Source: Paraburkholderia elongata (lineage in GTDB: Bacteria > Pseudomonadota > Gammaproteobacteria > Burkholderiales > Burkholderiaceae). From it: a stretch of 64,000 bases of DNA. Below, one piece after another: positions 54,760-63,651 of this stretch. The stretch covers positions 1 to 64,000 of the forward strand of contig NZ_WOEZ01000150.1 of the NCBI RefSeq assembly GCF_013177735.1, given 5' to 3'. The stretch's first letter is position 1, and each line of letters starts with the position of its first letter. The notes beneath the pieces were generated by a model, which worked only from the letters and a program-made list of their open reading frames with translations, did no database searches and was not told the DNA's origin. The position numbers and the translations under genes were made by a program.

Positions 54760-55644
54760 ATGGTCATTCCCACACGTCAGACCCGTCTTGCAGGGCGCCA
54801 TGCGCTCGTCGACGGCATTCCGTTCACAATGCCTGTCCATTCGGAACAGACGCCAGCGTTGATGGCCGCGTTTTCAATCGACCCGGACGCGGCGCGCAGC
54901 CTGATTCCAGGTAACGAAGTGCATCCGTTCCGTTTGTGGAAGCGCGCTCTGCTGGTCGTGAGCGTGGTCGACTACCGTATCACCAACATTGGAAAGTACA
55001 TCGAGTACTCCATCGCGATCGCATGCACGCACGGCAGCCGGCGGGCACCCAGGCTGTTGCCGGCTCTGATGATGAGAACCTTCGGCACCGGACAGTACGT
55101 GTGGGATTTGCCGGTATCGACGGAAATCTCCGTGAAGGGCGGAAAAGGGATCTGGGGCATGCCGAAGCATCAGGCCAGCCTCGACTTCGTGATCGGCGAC
55201 GACTGGGTTAGCAGTCAGTATGACATGGAGGGGCAGATGTTGATGCGCATAGACGTGCGCAAGCCCGCGAGTGCGTGGCTGCCTTTGAATATGGGAGCCG
55301 CCAACTACTGTGCATTTCGCGGCATGCTGATGAAATCCCGCATCAACTTTCGCGGCAAACTCGGGTTCTCGCTCTTTAGCAAGGGGGCGTCGCGGCTCTT
55401 CATCAGCGATCACCCCCGGATGGCGCCGCTCAAGACCCTCGACATCGATCCGGAGCCCATCTTCGCCGGCTTCTTTCCCTCTACGCGCGGCGTGCTCGAC
55501 GATTATTTCGAATGTTGGTTTGTCTCCGAAGCGCAACCGCCACTTAAGCCGATGGATGGCCTCGAAAGCACGTTCTTTCTCGGCCAGTCGCGGCAATGGC
55601 TTCCCGACCCGCAGCGCGCACCGGATTGGGAGAAAGGGCGATGA
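54760..55644 (+). CDS. Acetoacetate decarboxylase-fold protein
   Basis: A 294-aa protein of the ADC superfamily. The block GGKGIWGMPKHQASLDF contains the candidate catalytic Lys in the expected GxPK context, and AFSIDPDAARSLIPGNEVHP is the conserved N-terminal region. Family members decarboxylate beta-keto acids or act as aldolase-dehydratases via a Schiff base. It lies 10 bp after the hydrolase gene and overlaps the next membrane-protein gene by 4 bp. The partner genes suggest lipid or terpenoid chemistry. Confidence 0.72.
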   Translation: MVIPTRQTRLAGRHALVDGIPFTMPVHSEQTPALMAAFSIDPDAARSLIPGNEVHPFRLWKRALLVVSVVDYRITNIGKYIEYSIAIACTHGSRRAPRLLPALMMRTFGTGQYVWDLPVSTEISVKGGKGIWGMPKHQASLDFVIGDDWVSSQYDMEGQMLMRIDVRKPASAWLPLNMGAANYCAFRGMLMKSRINFRGKLGFSLFSKGASRLFISDHPRMAPLKTLDIDPEPIFAGFFPSTRGVLDDYFECWFVSEAQPPLKPMDGLESTFFLGQSRQWLPDPQRAPDWEKGR

Positions 55645-56132
55645 AGGACCGATTGCTGATCGCGAATCACGCATTGCTATTGCTGTGCGCGTCGATGTAT
55701 CTTGGCACCGGCGCGTCGCTCGTACTGTTCTCATTTCCCATCGCACCGCAGATGACGCCTGCCAACTACTACCTGCAGTTCGTCCCTCAGGTGCAGGCTG
55801 CCACAAGCTTCTTCACTTCCATGACAAAGTTGATGCTCGTGTTTGCCACGATCATGCTGGTCGCCGAATGGCGTCAACCCACGCGCTGGGTGCCGCTTGT
55901 CGTGCTGGCAGCAATCATTGCTGCGACGGTTCTTACGCTGCTGTGGCTCTTTCCGTTGAACAACGAAATGGCAGGCCGCATACAGGACGCGGAGCGTCTG
56001 CAGGTGGTGTTGCAGGAGTGGATGCGTTTGAACCGGGTTCGCGTTGCCCTATGGTGCGTTCAGTGGACCGCACTGGTCTGGTACTTCGCCCGATGGACGC
56101 TACGCGCCAGGTATGCGACATGGACGCGCTGA
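55641..56132 (+). CDS. Small membrane protein
   Basis: A 163-aa protein with about four membrane helices (LLIANHALLLLCASMYLGTG, a segment near residue 55-75, WVPLVVLAAIIAATVLTLLW, and a C-terminal one). It resembles small DUF1772-like proteins in layout, but I do not assign a family. Its ATG overlaps the decarboxylase-fold gene stop (ATGA), and its end overlaps the next gene by 13 bp, so it is translationally coupled. Confidence 0.65.
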   Translation: MKDRLLIANHALLLLCASMYLGTGASLVLFSFPIAPQMTPANYYLQFVPQVQAATSFFTSMTKLMLVFATIMLVAEWRQPTRWVPLVVLAAIIAATVLTLLWLFPLNNEMAGRIQDAERLQVVLQEWMRLNRVRVALWCVQWTALVWYFARWTLRARYATWTR

Positions 56133-56497
56133 CCCTCGAGCGCTTTGGCGCCACGCTAATTGCCTTGCTGACGGTGCTGACCGGTGCGGCACAGATCGCA
56201 GCGCCCGCGCCGCTGCTCCGGCTGATCGGCGTCGAACCTACGGCGTCCGCCGCGCAGCTGTTCGCCACGGTCGGCATGTTCATGGTTCTGTTCGGCGCAG
56301 CGTTGCTGCACGCCCAGACCCGGCCGCAGGCGCTTCCCGTGTTGCTGTTGTGGATTGCGCTCCAGAAAATAGGCGCTTCGTTGATGGTGGCCTGGGGCGT
56401 GAGCAAAGGCGTGTTCGCGCCGGTCGCGCTGCTCGTCGCGACCTTCGACTTCGCGAGCGGCTTGTTGTTCTTCGATCTGCGGCGCCGCGGAGGATGA
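56120..56497 (+). CDS. Small membrane protein
   Basis: A 125-aa protein with four hydrophobic segments starting at about residue 8 (FGATLIALLTVLTGAAQI). It has the layout of small DUF4345-like membrane proteins; function unknown. It overlaps its upstream neighbour by 13 bp and its downstream neighbour by 4 bp (ATGA). The start was chosen at 56120 because a longer frame would run through the previous gene. Confidence 0.6.
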   Translation: MDALTLERFGATLIALLTVLTGAAQIAAPAPLLRLIGVEPTASAAQLFATVGMFMVLFGAALLHAQTRPQALPVLLLWIALQKIGASLMVAWGVSKGVFAPVALLVATFDFASGLLFFDLRRRGG

Positions 56498-56910
56498 TGA
56501 TGGCCTTTATCACGCGTGTGTTCTTCTGGGGCTATGCGCTGATGCTGGTTGGCATCGGCGTGAGCGGTACGTTGATCGCGCCGTGGGAGCTGCGCACGGT
56601 CTTCGATCTGCCCATCGATACGCTGGCGGCACCCGCAGCGGCCACCCTGCTGAATCAATGTCGCTTCCTCAAGGCCATCGAGTTGTCATTCGGTCTCTTC
56701 TGCGTGACGTATCGCGGCGACATTTTTCACATCGGTGTCGCGCATCGACTATTCCTGATAGGTGTTTTTTCAGGCGTCGCGGCGCGTTTCACGAGCTGGA
56801 TCGTCGACGGGCGCCCCCATACTGCATTTGTTGCGTTTACCGTCCTCGAAGCGACCACCGGCTTACTTGTCTGGTTCAGTGTGGCTTCGGTCTCGAAGGC
56901 GGACATATGA
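56494..56910 (+). CDS. Small membrane protein
   Basis: A 138-aa protein with about four membrane helices (FFWGYALMLVGIGVSGTLIA first). Residues about 50-70 contain LLNQCRFLKAIELSFGLFCV, a polar-charged stretch inside a hydrophobic region that could line a ligand site. It is similar in size and helix layout to the preceding protein, so the two may be distant duplicates. It is coupled by ATGA overlaps to both neighbours. Confidence 0.65.
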   Translation: MMMAFITRVFFWGYALMLVGIGVSGTLIAPWELRTVFDLPIDTLAAPAAATLLNQCRFLKAIELSFGLFCVTYRGDIFHIGVAHRLFLIGVFSGVAARFTSWIVDGRPHTAFVAFTVLEATTGLLVWFSVASVSKADI

Positions 56911-58451
56911 CACTGTCTCATCAACCGCCGATTGCCGCCGGCGACGGTGCCACGCCGCGCGCACTCCTGCTTGCGGGCGGCGGCATGCGCGTCGCGTATC
57001 AGGCGGGCGCGGTCAAAGCGCTGGTGGATGCGGGACTGCGCTTCACGCACGCCGATGGCGCCTCCGGCGGCACGATCAATCTCGCCGCGCTTCTCTCCGG
57101 TGTGAGTGTGGACGACTTGTGTGATCGCTGGCGTGCGCTATCGGTGAAAAAGTTCGCGTCGCTGCGGCCGACGGCCGACTATCTGCGTGCTGCGGATCTG
57201 CCGGCACTTGGCAGCGCGGACAACATGGTGCAATACGTCTATCCTTCGCTTGGCATCGACGTCGGCCGCATCCGCGCCGCGACCGGCATAGACGCATCAT
57301 TCAACGTCTGTAGATTCGACGACAAGACTGTCGTGCCGATTCCGCACCGCCAACTCGACCTCGCACGCCTGACGGCGGCCGCTTCGTTGCCGATCTTCAT
57401 GCCAGCGGTACAGGCTGCCGGCAGTACCTGGACCGATGCGGTGTGGATCAAGGACACGAACCTGCTTGCGTGCGTCGAACGTGGCGCCCGCGAGTTGTGG
57501 CTCGTGTGGTGTATCGGCAATACGCCTGTCTTTCACAACGGCGCCTTTAACCAGTACGTGCACATGATCGAGATGAGCGCGGTAGGGGCGCTGAACTGGG
57601 AACTGGCGACGATCGCCGACATCAATACGCGCATCGCGCGCGGCGAAACGGTATTGGGTCATCGAGAGCCGATTGTCGTGTACGTGGTCAAACCCGAAGT
57701 GCCGCTGCCGCTTGACCCCGACTTTTACTTCGGCCGCATCGATGCGGCCACCTTGATCGACATGGGATATGGCGATGCATGCCGCTTGCTGCGCTCGATG
57801 CATCCGGCGCCATTGGATGCCCGTGCGACGCAGATGCACGCGCCCGGTACCGGGTTATCGTTTCGCGAGACCATGGCGGGCAGTCTCACACTCGAGGGCG
57901 GTGACTCACGCAGCGATTCCGCCAGCACCGATCAATTCACGATGCACGCGGCCATCTACATTGATGACGTCGCCGCATTCATTGCCGACCCCGAGCACAA
58001 AGCTGATCTCACCGGGCACATCGATTCCGCACGTTTCGGTGAGGCCGTTCCCGCAGAGTCCGGTTTGTTCGGCCTGTTTGTTCCGAGCGGTGATCCAGCG
58101 CTGACTTTTATGATGTACGAGCTTGGGTTCCAGCATGGCGGCATGCGCTACTACCTCGCCGGCAAGAAGAGAGTGCGTGTCGGTACGCTGCTAAAGCTTT
58201 GGCGCGAGACTACCACGCTCTATTGCACGCTGCATGAAGGTACCGATGCCGGTGGGCGAGTGCTGGGCTCCGGCATCTTGCGCCTCGACGCCAGTGAGCT
58301 GTTCAGGCTGCTTGGCACCGTCTACGCGACCAATGCAGACGACAAACGCACAGCGGCTGGCGTAGTGTGGCGCTTCTTCAAATTCTTTGCCGCGGAGCTG
58401 GTGCGCACGTACGTGCGGCAACGGCCGCTTGTTACTGCCCGATCGGCGTGA
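56907..58451 (+). CDS. Patatin-like phospholipase with an extra C-terminal domain
   Basis: A 514-aa protein. The patatin domain (residues about 18-300) has the oxyanion loop LLAGGGMR and nucleophile Ser53 in GASGG; the dyad Asp is probably Asp178 in TDAVWIKDTN, where the usual DGG/DGA reads DAV. Residues about 318-510 form a second domain starting LSFRETMAGSLTLEGGDSRS; the same domain occurs in the middle of the GMC-hydrolase fusion encoded opposite. Patatins release fatty acids from lipids. It ends the six-gene operon, overlapping the membrane protein gene by 4 bp. Confidence 0.78.
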   Translation: MTLSHQPPIAAGDGATPRALLLAGGGMRVAYQAGAVKALVDAGLRFTHADGASGGTINLAALLSGVSVDDLCDRWRALSVKKFASLRPTADYLRAADLPALGSADNMVQYVYPSLGIDVGRIRAATGIDASFNVCRFDDKTVVPIPHRQLDLARLTAAASLPIFMPAVQAAGSTWTDAVWIKDTNLLACVERGARELWLVWCIGNTPVFHNGAFNQYVHMIEMSAVGALNWELATIADINTRIARGETVLGHREPIVVYVVKPEVPLPLDPDFYFGRIDAATLIDMGYGDACRLLRSMHPAPLDARATQMHAPGTGLSFRETMAGSLTLEGGDSRSDSASTDQFTMHAAIYIDDVAAFIADPEHKADLTGHIDSARFGEAVPAESGLFGLFVPSGDPALTFMMYELGFQHGGMRYYLAGKKRVRVGTLLKLWRETTTLYCTLHEGTDAGGRVLGSGILRLDASELFRLLGTVYATNADDKRTAAGVVWRFFKFFAAELVRTYVRQRPLVTARSA

Positions 58452-58655
58452 TCGACACACGTGAGAATAACAACCCGGCAATCGGGAGGCGTGTCGAGCG
58501 GGAGAGTGCCGTGCGCCCGGCCACCTCTGCCGGCAAGCTTGCCGAGAGGTGGCCTGACGATCGCACAGCGTATCAATTTCGTTTCGCGTCTCGCTGCTTT
58601 CATAGATTGTGCGGTCGCCTAAGCTCGCAAGAGATCAAGGCGACCGTCTCCTGCG

Positions 58656-61600
58656 CTATGGAAAGGCGACCGGCCCCTGCGGTTGATGGTTGTCGAGATG
58701 TGCACGAATCGTCGGATAGACATCCACGGCCGCATTTTTGCCGAAGATGCAGTCGATGTGCCCATACCCGTCGATCAAATGATGTTCGTAATGCTTGGGT
58801 CCGTAAGCATCGACCAGCATCTGGAACGTCGTCAGTGTGCTCTTTGGCAGATAGCAACGATTCTTCGCGCCGTGTATGAATGCGATCGGCAACTTCATAC
58901 CTTTCAGGTTCGGCAAGTAGACGTCGGCGCCGTCTGCGCGCAACACGTGTCCCGCGCGTACCATCAGGGACAGATGTTCGAAAAGACGGATATCGTGCAC
59001 GCCGAACAGTTCCTGCAGGTTCTCGTGCAGCGTTTCGTTGAGTTGCGTGTGCTCGTACACGGGGCCGTAAAGGAACGTCGCGCGATGGCAGATCGCATTA
59101 CTGCACTCATCGTCTTGCTCAACCGGATAGAGACGCAGTGCTTCGTCGAGCAGGTTCTTCGGCCATTTCTCATGCTCCGTCAGCACGGACAGGTCTTCCA
59201 CACCGAGGTGTTCGAGCATTTGGGGCACATGCAGGCCCGCTTTGATCCGCCCTAACAATGCCGGTATCGGGTGGGCCGACACCTGCGACAGGACCACCGA
59301 ACGCACGCCCTCCAATCCCGACAGCAACGACATGGTGAACGCCAGCGCCCCGAGACAATGGGCGACGACCTGGATCGTATCGGCATGTGCGAGCTCGCGA
59401 ACCTTGGCGACCGCACAAGGGATGTCGTATTCGGCGACCGCGTCGGCGGTGGTCTGTTCGGGAGCGCTCGGCAGGTCGATGCTCACGCGCAGGTCGATCA
59501 GCCACACGTCGTACTGCGCGGCGCACAGGAATTCGACAAGATTGGTCTCGATCAGATCGGTCGAGAAAATGCGGCTCGATACGCCCGATCCGTGGATCAG
59601 TAGCACGGGCCCTTTGTTACCGCCTTGATAGCGCGTAAGCCGCAGCGTCTTGCCGTCCGGCGTCTGGAAATAAGAGGCCTGCGGCGTCGGAGCGCGCAAC
59701 GGCCGACGCTCGCGCGCAGGTGCCTTCGGATCGAAGTACTCGAGTGGCGCGAAGACGCCGCCGTATTCGATGAGCAGCACGTCTGCGAAGAACTTCCCGA
59801 ACTTGAGGGTCCATGCGATGCGCGCTGCCATGTCGGGCGCGTTGGTCACTCCGGTCGTCGTCTGCTGCTTGAGGAAGTTCTCCGGCGTGATGATGAGCGT
59901 GGCATGGCCGAGCACGGGCGCGTCGTCGGTAGTGGAATCACGAATCTGGACGTAGAGCGTGTTCGTCTGCTTCCATAGTTCAAGCGGCGACGTACGCGTG
60001 ATGATCTTGCGGCCGACGAATCCAAAGCGCTTGCCTTCCACCGAGTCGAGTGTCATCCGGTAGACCATATTGCGCCGGTCCACGTGCGTTTCGTCGATGA
60101 CGAACAAGTTGAAGCGGCCGTCCTCGATGGTCATGGGTTCGCGCGACAGCGCAGGGCACCTCAGCGTGCCGACCATCGTCGCCTCATGTTCGGGACTGGC
60201 AAGCATGGCTTCGAGATCGCTCGAGTCGACGGTGAGCGTGAAGCTCATCGGGACCTCGGCGCTTCCCTCGGGCGCAACCGGCGTATAGCTGCCGACCATC
60301 GTTTCGGTGAAGCGCAGGCCGATCTTCTCGGTGGGGGGCGCGGCGGCGGTGCCGGCCGCCGTGTAGTCTATTTTCCAGCCATTGGACGCGGCAATCTGCA
60401 CGCAGTTGCGTTCGGCGAACGCAGATATGGTGAGAAGCGGATTCACGCCGAGCGACATTGGCATCACGGCGCCATCCATCACGTATAAGCCCGGATGCAC
60501 CTCTTTGCCTGTCGTGCCCGAGTACACACGCCCCGCATGATCGACAACGCCGTGCTGCGCATCGTCCGCCATCGCACAGCCGCCTAGCGGGTGTACGGTC
60601 ACGAGGCGGTCCTTGAAGAGTTCCGTTGTAAGCGGATTGCGGATGAATACGCCGCTAAGCGCCTGTGTGGCCTGTTCGAGCGTATCGTTGACCGTCTTGA
60701 AGATGGGCTGCTTGCTGGGGTCGTCCCATTCGATGCGCGGGCGGCCGTTTTCAACAACAATCTGGCCTGCTTCGTCGTCATGTGCCATCACAAGGTAAGT
60801 CTGCGTGTTGTGCATCGCGCCGCGGTATGGGTCAGCCGCTCCTGCGAGAAGGCGCTCCGCGGCGCGCAGCGCGTGTTCGCCTTCGGGGCCCGCTTCCTCT
60901 ACGCCTTCCGCGGGCGTGGCTGCGCTGAGCAGGCCCATCATTGCTTCACCGATTGGCGCGGCGAAAGACCCTTCTTCGATCACGAAGCCGTCTTTCACGT
61001 CCGGCGTGTCGCGATGATCGATGATGCCGGTAATCGTCGGGCCGACCTTGGGAATCTCGCCATGATCGTGTTTGCCCCAGCCGACGCCGTTGATCTCGCG
61101 ATCGGTGTTGAAGCCGAACGCAAGCACGTCGCCGTTACCAGTGAAGCGCTTGCCCAGTTGATCCGAGACCGTCAGACGCCCCGCCTGACGCGAGCGAAGT
61201 AGGATCGCGGTCGAGCCGATCGTACCCGCCGACAGGATCACGTGGTCCGCGGTCATGAAAAGCTCGTCTGCACAATAGATCTCGCGCCCGATGTCGATCA
61301 ACTGATAGTAGATGCGCCAGGTGTTGTTTTCGTCGTCGCGCTCGACGGAATGCACATCGACACCCGTGAAGATCTGCGCGCCGTGCGCGACGGCGTCCGG
61401 CAGGTAGTTCATATGCGTTGAGTTCTTGGCGCCGTGATTGCAGCCGGAATTGCAGTCGCCACAGCCGATGCAGCGATTCTGTTCAACGCCTGCTGCATTG
61501 AGTCCGTCCTTGAAGGTGACGGTAACGGGAGGCCGATAGAACGACTTGTCCATGCCGAGCGTGTGCGCGGACTCTGAAAGCGCTTCGAGTTTTGGCAAAG

Positions 61601-62060
61601 GGCCAAAATCGGCCGGCACGGGTGACGGCTGAAGCATCGCGATCGCGCGTGCGTAGCCGGCTTCGATGCCGGCCTTGTCCGCCTGAATGGCGGCGGGCCA
61701 GCGCGAATCTGTCCAAAGGCGTGTGTCTGGATGGAGCGCGACGTTCGCATTGATGAGCGACGTACCGCCGAGCCCGCACCCGACGACCGCGTTCATCTGT
61801 TCGTTCACGTGAATCTCGATCAGCGCCAGCGGCGAGTCGACGCGCATAGCGTCGAGGTTATACTGAATCTCCTTGAGGCCGTCACCCTTCGTCGCAGGGA
61901 AGTCGCCCGCCATATATTCGCGCCCGCGCTCCAGCAGGCAGACCTTCCGTTTCGCTCGCGCCATGCGGCTCGCGGCGATCGCGCCGCCATATCCGGACCC
62001 GACGACAACGACCTCGTAATGCTGTTCTTTCGCCTTGATGGCGCTTGACAAGCGGTTCAT
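58656..62060 (-). CDS. GMC oxidoreductase (cholesterol oxidase-like) fused to an alpha/beta hydrolase
   Basis: An 1134-aa three-part protein. Residues about 1-540 are a GMC-type FAD enzyme: EVVVVGSGYGGAIAASRM for FAD, a Cys-rich box NRCIGCGDCNSGCNHGAKNS, and GVNPLLTISAFAERN at the end, resembling cholesterol oxidase-like dehydrogenases. Residues about 560-760 are the RFTETMVGSY domain shared with the patatin. Residues about 780-1130 are an alpha/beta hydrolase with Cys902 in VVAHCLGALAF and His in DGYGHIDCIFGKN, a paralogue of the 53718 hydrolase. Start 62060 is favoured by gaggtg. The gene converges on the patatin gene with a 204-bp gap. Confidence 0.82.
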   Translation of the reverse strand: MNRLSSAIKAKEQHYEVVVVGSGYGGAIAASRMARAKRKVCLLERGREYMAGDFPATKGDGLKEIQYNLDAMRVDSPLALIEIHVNEQMNAVVGCGLGGTSLINANVALHPDTRLWTDSRWPAAIQADKAGIEAGYARAIAMLQPSPVPADFGPLPKLEALSESAHTLGMDKSFYRPPVTVTFKDGLNAAGVEQNRCIGCGDCNSGCNHGAKNSTHMNYLPDAVAHGAQIFTGVDVHSVERDDENNTWRIYYQLIDIGREIYCADELFMTADHVILSAGTIGSTAILLRSRQAGRLTVSDQLGKRFTGNGDVLAFGFNTDREINGVGWGKHDHGEIPKVGPTITGIIDHRDTPDVKDGFVIEEGSFAAPIGEAMMGLLSAATPAEGVEEAGPEGEHALRAAERLLAGAADPYRGAMHNTQTYLVMAHDDEAGQIVVENGRPRIEWDDPSKQPIFKTVNDTLEQATQALSGVFIRNPLTTELFKDRLVTVHPLGGCAMADDAQHGVVDHAGRVYSGTTGKEVHPGLYVMDGAVMPMSLGVNPLLTISAFAERNCVQIAASNGWKIDYTAAGTAAAPPTEKIGLRFTETMVGSYTPVAPEGSAEVPMSFTLTVDSSDLEAMLASPEHEATMVGTLRCPALSREPMTIEDGRFNLFVIDETHVDRRNMVYRMTLDSVEGKRFGFVGRKIITRTSPLELWKQTNTLYVQIRDSTTDDAPVLGHATLIITPENFLKQQTTTGVTNAPDMAARIAWTLKFGKFFADVLLIEYGGVFAPLEYFDPKAPARERRPLRAPTPQASYFQTPDGKTLRLTRYQGGNKGPVLLIHGSGVSSRIFSTDLIETNLVEFLCAAQYDVWLIDLRVSIDLPSAPEQTTADAVAEYDIPCAVAKVRELAHADTIQVVAHCLGALAFTMSLLSGLEGVRSVVLSQVSAHPIPALLGRIKAGLHVPQMLEHLGVEDLSVLTEHEKWPKNLLDEALRLYPVEQDDECSNAICHRATFLYGPVYEHTQLNETLHENLQELFGVHDIRLFEHLSLMVRAGHVLRADGADVYLPNLKGMKLPIAFIHGAKNRCYLPKSTLTTFQMLVDAYGPKHYEHHLIDGYGHIDCIFGKNAAVDVYPTIRAHLDNHQPQGPVAFP

Positions 62061-62305
62061 TCGATCACCTCGCATTCGAACGGGATACGGCGCGGAAGAC
62101 CCGGCGTATGCGTTAAATGGGACAGCCGGGAGTCTGTGGTTTCTTTATCTTAGACGGTGTCCGTCGTCAGAAAATCATTTCTTTGTAGTGCGAATGGATC
62201 GACACGTGTACGCCGAAAAAAATAAAACCGCACGACGCGGGTCGATCCGGGTTTGCGTGCGATTGGCTCAGGACTTCGATCGGTCAATTGGAGTCGTCTG
62301 CGCCA

Positions 62306-63361
62306 TCAAGCGACCAAAATATCGAACTTCGGTAGCAGGTCGCGTAGGACATAATCGCGGTGCCGGGTCGCCGCCCGATAAAAGCCAAACGCCGGATGGG
62401 CTTGCAATTCCTCGAATGAGAGATGACCTGTCCGGCTCACCAGATCATCGAGCCAGTCGTTTCGTGCCTGGTAGTCGCGACAGACTTCGATACCGTACAC
62501 CCCCCAATCGCGCAAAGCGGTCTTCCACTGTTCAACGCGATCGGGTGCCTCCGCCGCGTAGGCAAGGACTGCGCGAATCCGCTCCTCGATCTGCGAAAAC
62601 GAGACGGCTGGCGCTGTGTCCTGGCCATATCGAGCTTTCGCAAAAGACATGAAATACTCGTACAGGCGCGAACAAGCCTGGAAGTACGTCTGCTGATTTT
62701 TACGCGATTCTTTTGTGCCGTTCACGTAAGTAAAAGACCACTCCAGATATGGCTGATCCGGATACGTCAGGACAGCGCCATGTCCAAGCTCCGGTGCCGC
62801 GCCGAATCTTGCTTCGAACGCAGACCATTTCTCTTTCAGGACGCCGATCACCGTCGCGTGGTGGGCCAGCTCAGTCACAATGGAGTCCGGATCGACACAG
62901 TTAAGTCTGGATTCGATGCCGCTGAAGCCATAATGCGAGAACGTGTCAGCGTATGTATGCGCGGCAACGCCGATCGACTGGAGAGCGAATGGACCTGCGG
63001 CGCTCTGGATAAAGTGGTCCATCATTTCCTGAGCTACCTGGCTGTCCTGTCGCGCCACAACCCGTTCCTTGAACGTGACTCCCTGGTTTCCGGGAAGAAA
63101 GTGAAAGGGCACCCAGACGAGGCGGCAATCGTCTTCATCCCGCCTCGCGAAGCGGGATAGTGACCTTTCCGCCGTGGCGAGTGGATGGTGTGCGGTGGCG
63201 ATGCCGTACACGCCCTCTCCGGTCTCTGCAGCTAGCAGGTCTTCGAAGTTCTGGTCGTCAACGGTCTGCGCGGAGTACGCGATGATTTCGGCGTCTGCCT
63301 TCGGAATGCCGGCCGCGGCGGCCATCGCATAGGTGCCGTAATAGTGCATGTCGTATTGCAT
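62306..63361 (-). CDS. DUF6765-like protein
   Basis: A 351-aa protein. It starts MQYDMHYYGTYAMAAAAGIP and has AYSAQTVDDQNF and an HxxxD-type motif in VAAHTYADTFSHYGFSG, which fits the DUF6765 group, in which conserved His and Asp residues resemble those of zinc phospholipases. An enzymatic role is therefore possible but unproven. No signal peptide is seen. It lies about 250 bp from the GMC fusion on the same strand. Confidence 0.6.
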   Translation of the reverse strand: MQYDMHYYGTYAMAAAAGIPKADAEIIAYSAQTVDDQNFEDLLAAETGEGVYGIATAHHPLATAERSLSRFARRDEDDCRLVWVPFHFLPGNQGVTFKERVVARQDSQVAQEMMDHFIQSAAGPFALQSIGVAAHTYADTFSHYGFSGIESRLNCVDPDSIVTELAHHATVIGVLKEKWSAFEARFGAAPELGHGAVLTYPDQPYLEWSFTYVNGTKESRKNQQTYFQACSRLYEYFMSFAKARYGQDTAPAVSFSQIEERIRAVLAYAAEAPDRVEQWKTALRDWGVYGIEVCRDYQARNDWLDDLVSRTGHLSFEELQAHPAFGFYRAATRHRDYVLRDLLPKFDILVA

Positions 63362-63651
63362 ACTGGCCTCGTGCGGTTATGACAGATTTGGGGGCGACCC
63401 ACCTACATGAACGGTTAAGCATTTAAACCTTAAACGGACGGATAATTTCCGTTTAGCGCCTTCGGCGCGGGTGATCACCGGTCGGCCAGCGGGCTGCTTA
63501 AGATGAGCCGACGCTGGCCGATGACGGACAACTCGCTGGGCAAGCGAGTCAGTTGTAGCGTCTGAAGTGTCAGATCGGTACCCGGAGGGCTGCGAGGTTA
63601 TGCCATTATCACTATAGGCGGTTCCGCTCGACCTTTGAGCCCAAAGGTTTG
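63362..63651. other. Intergenic stretch without a recognised gene
   Basis: About 290 bp. One 92-codon minus-strand frame exists here but has no family motif, a Ser/Arg-rich low-complexity look and no good ribosome-binding site, so I do not call it. Confidence 0.4.
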
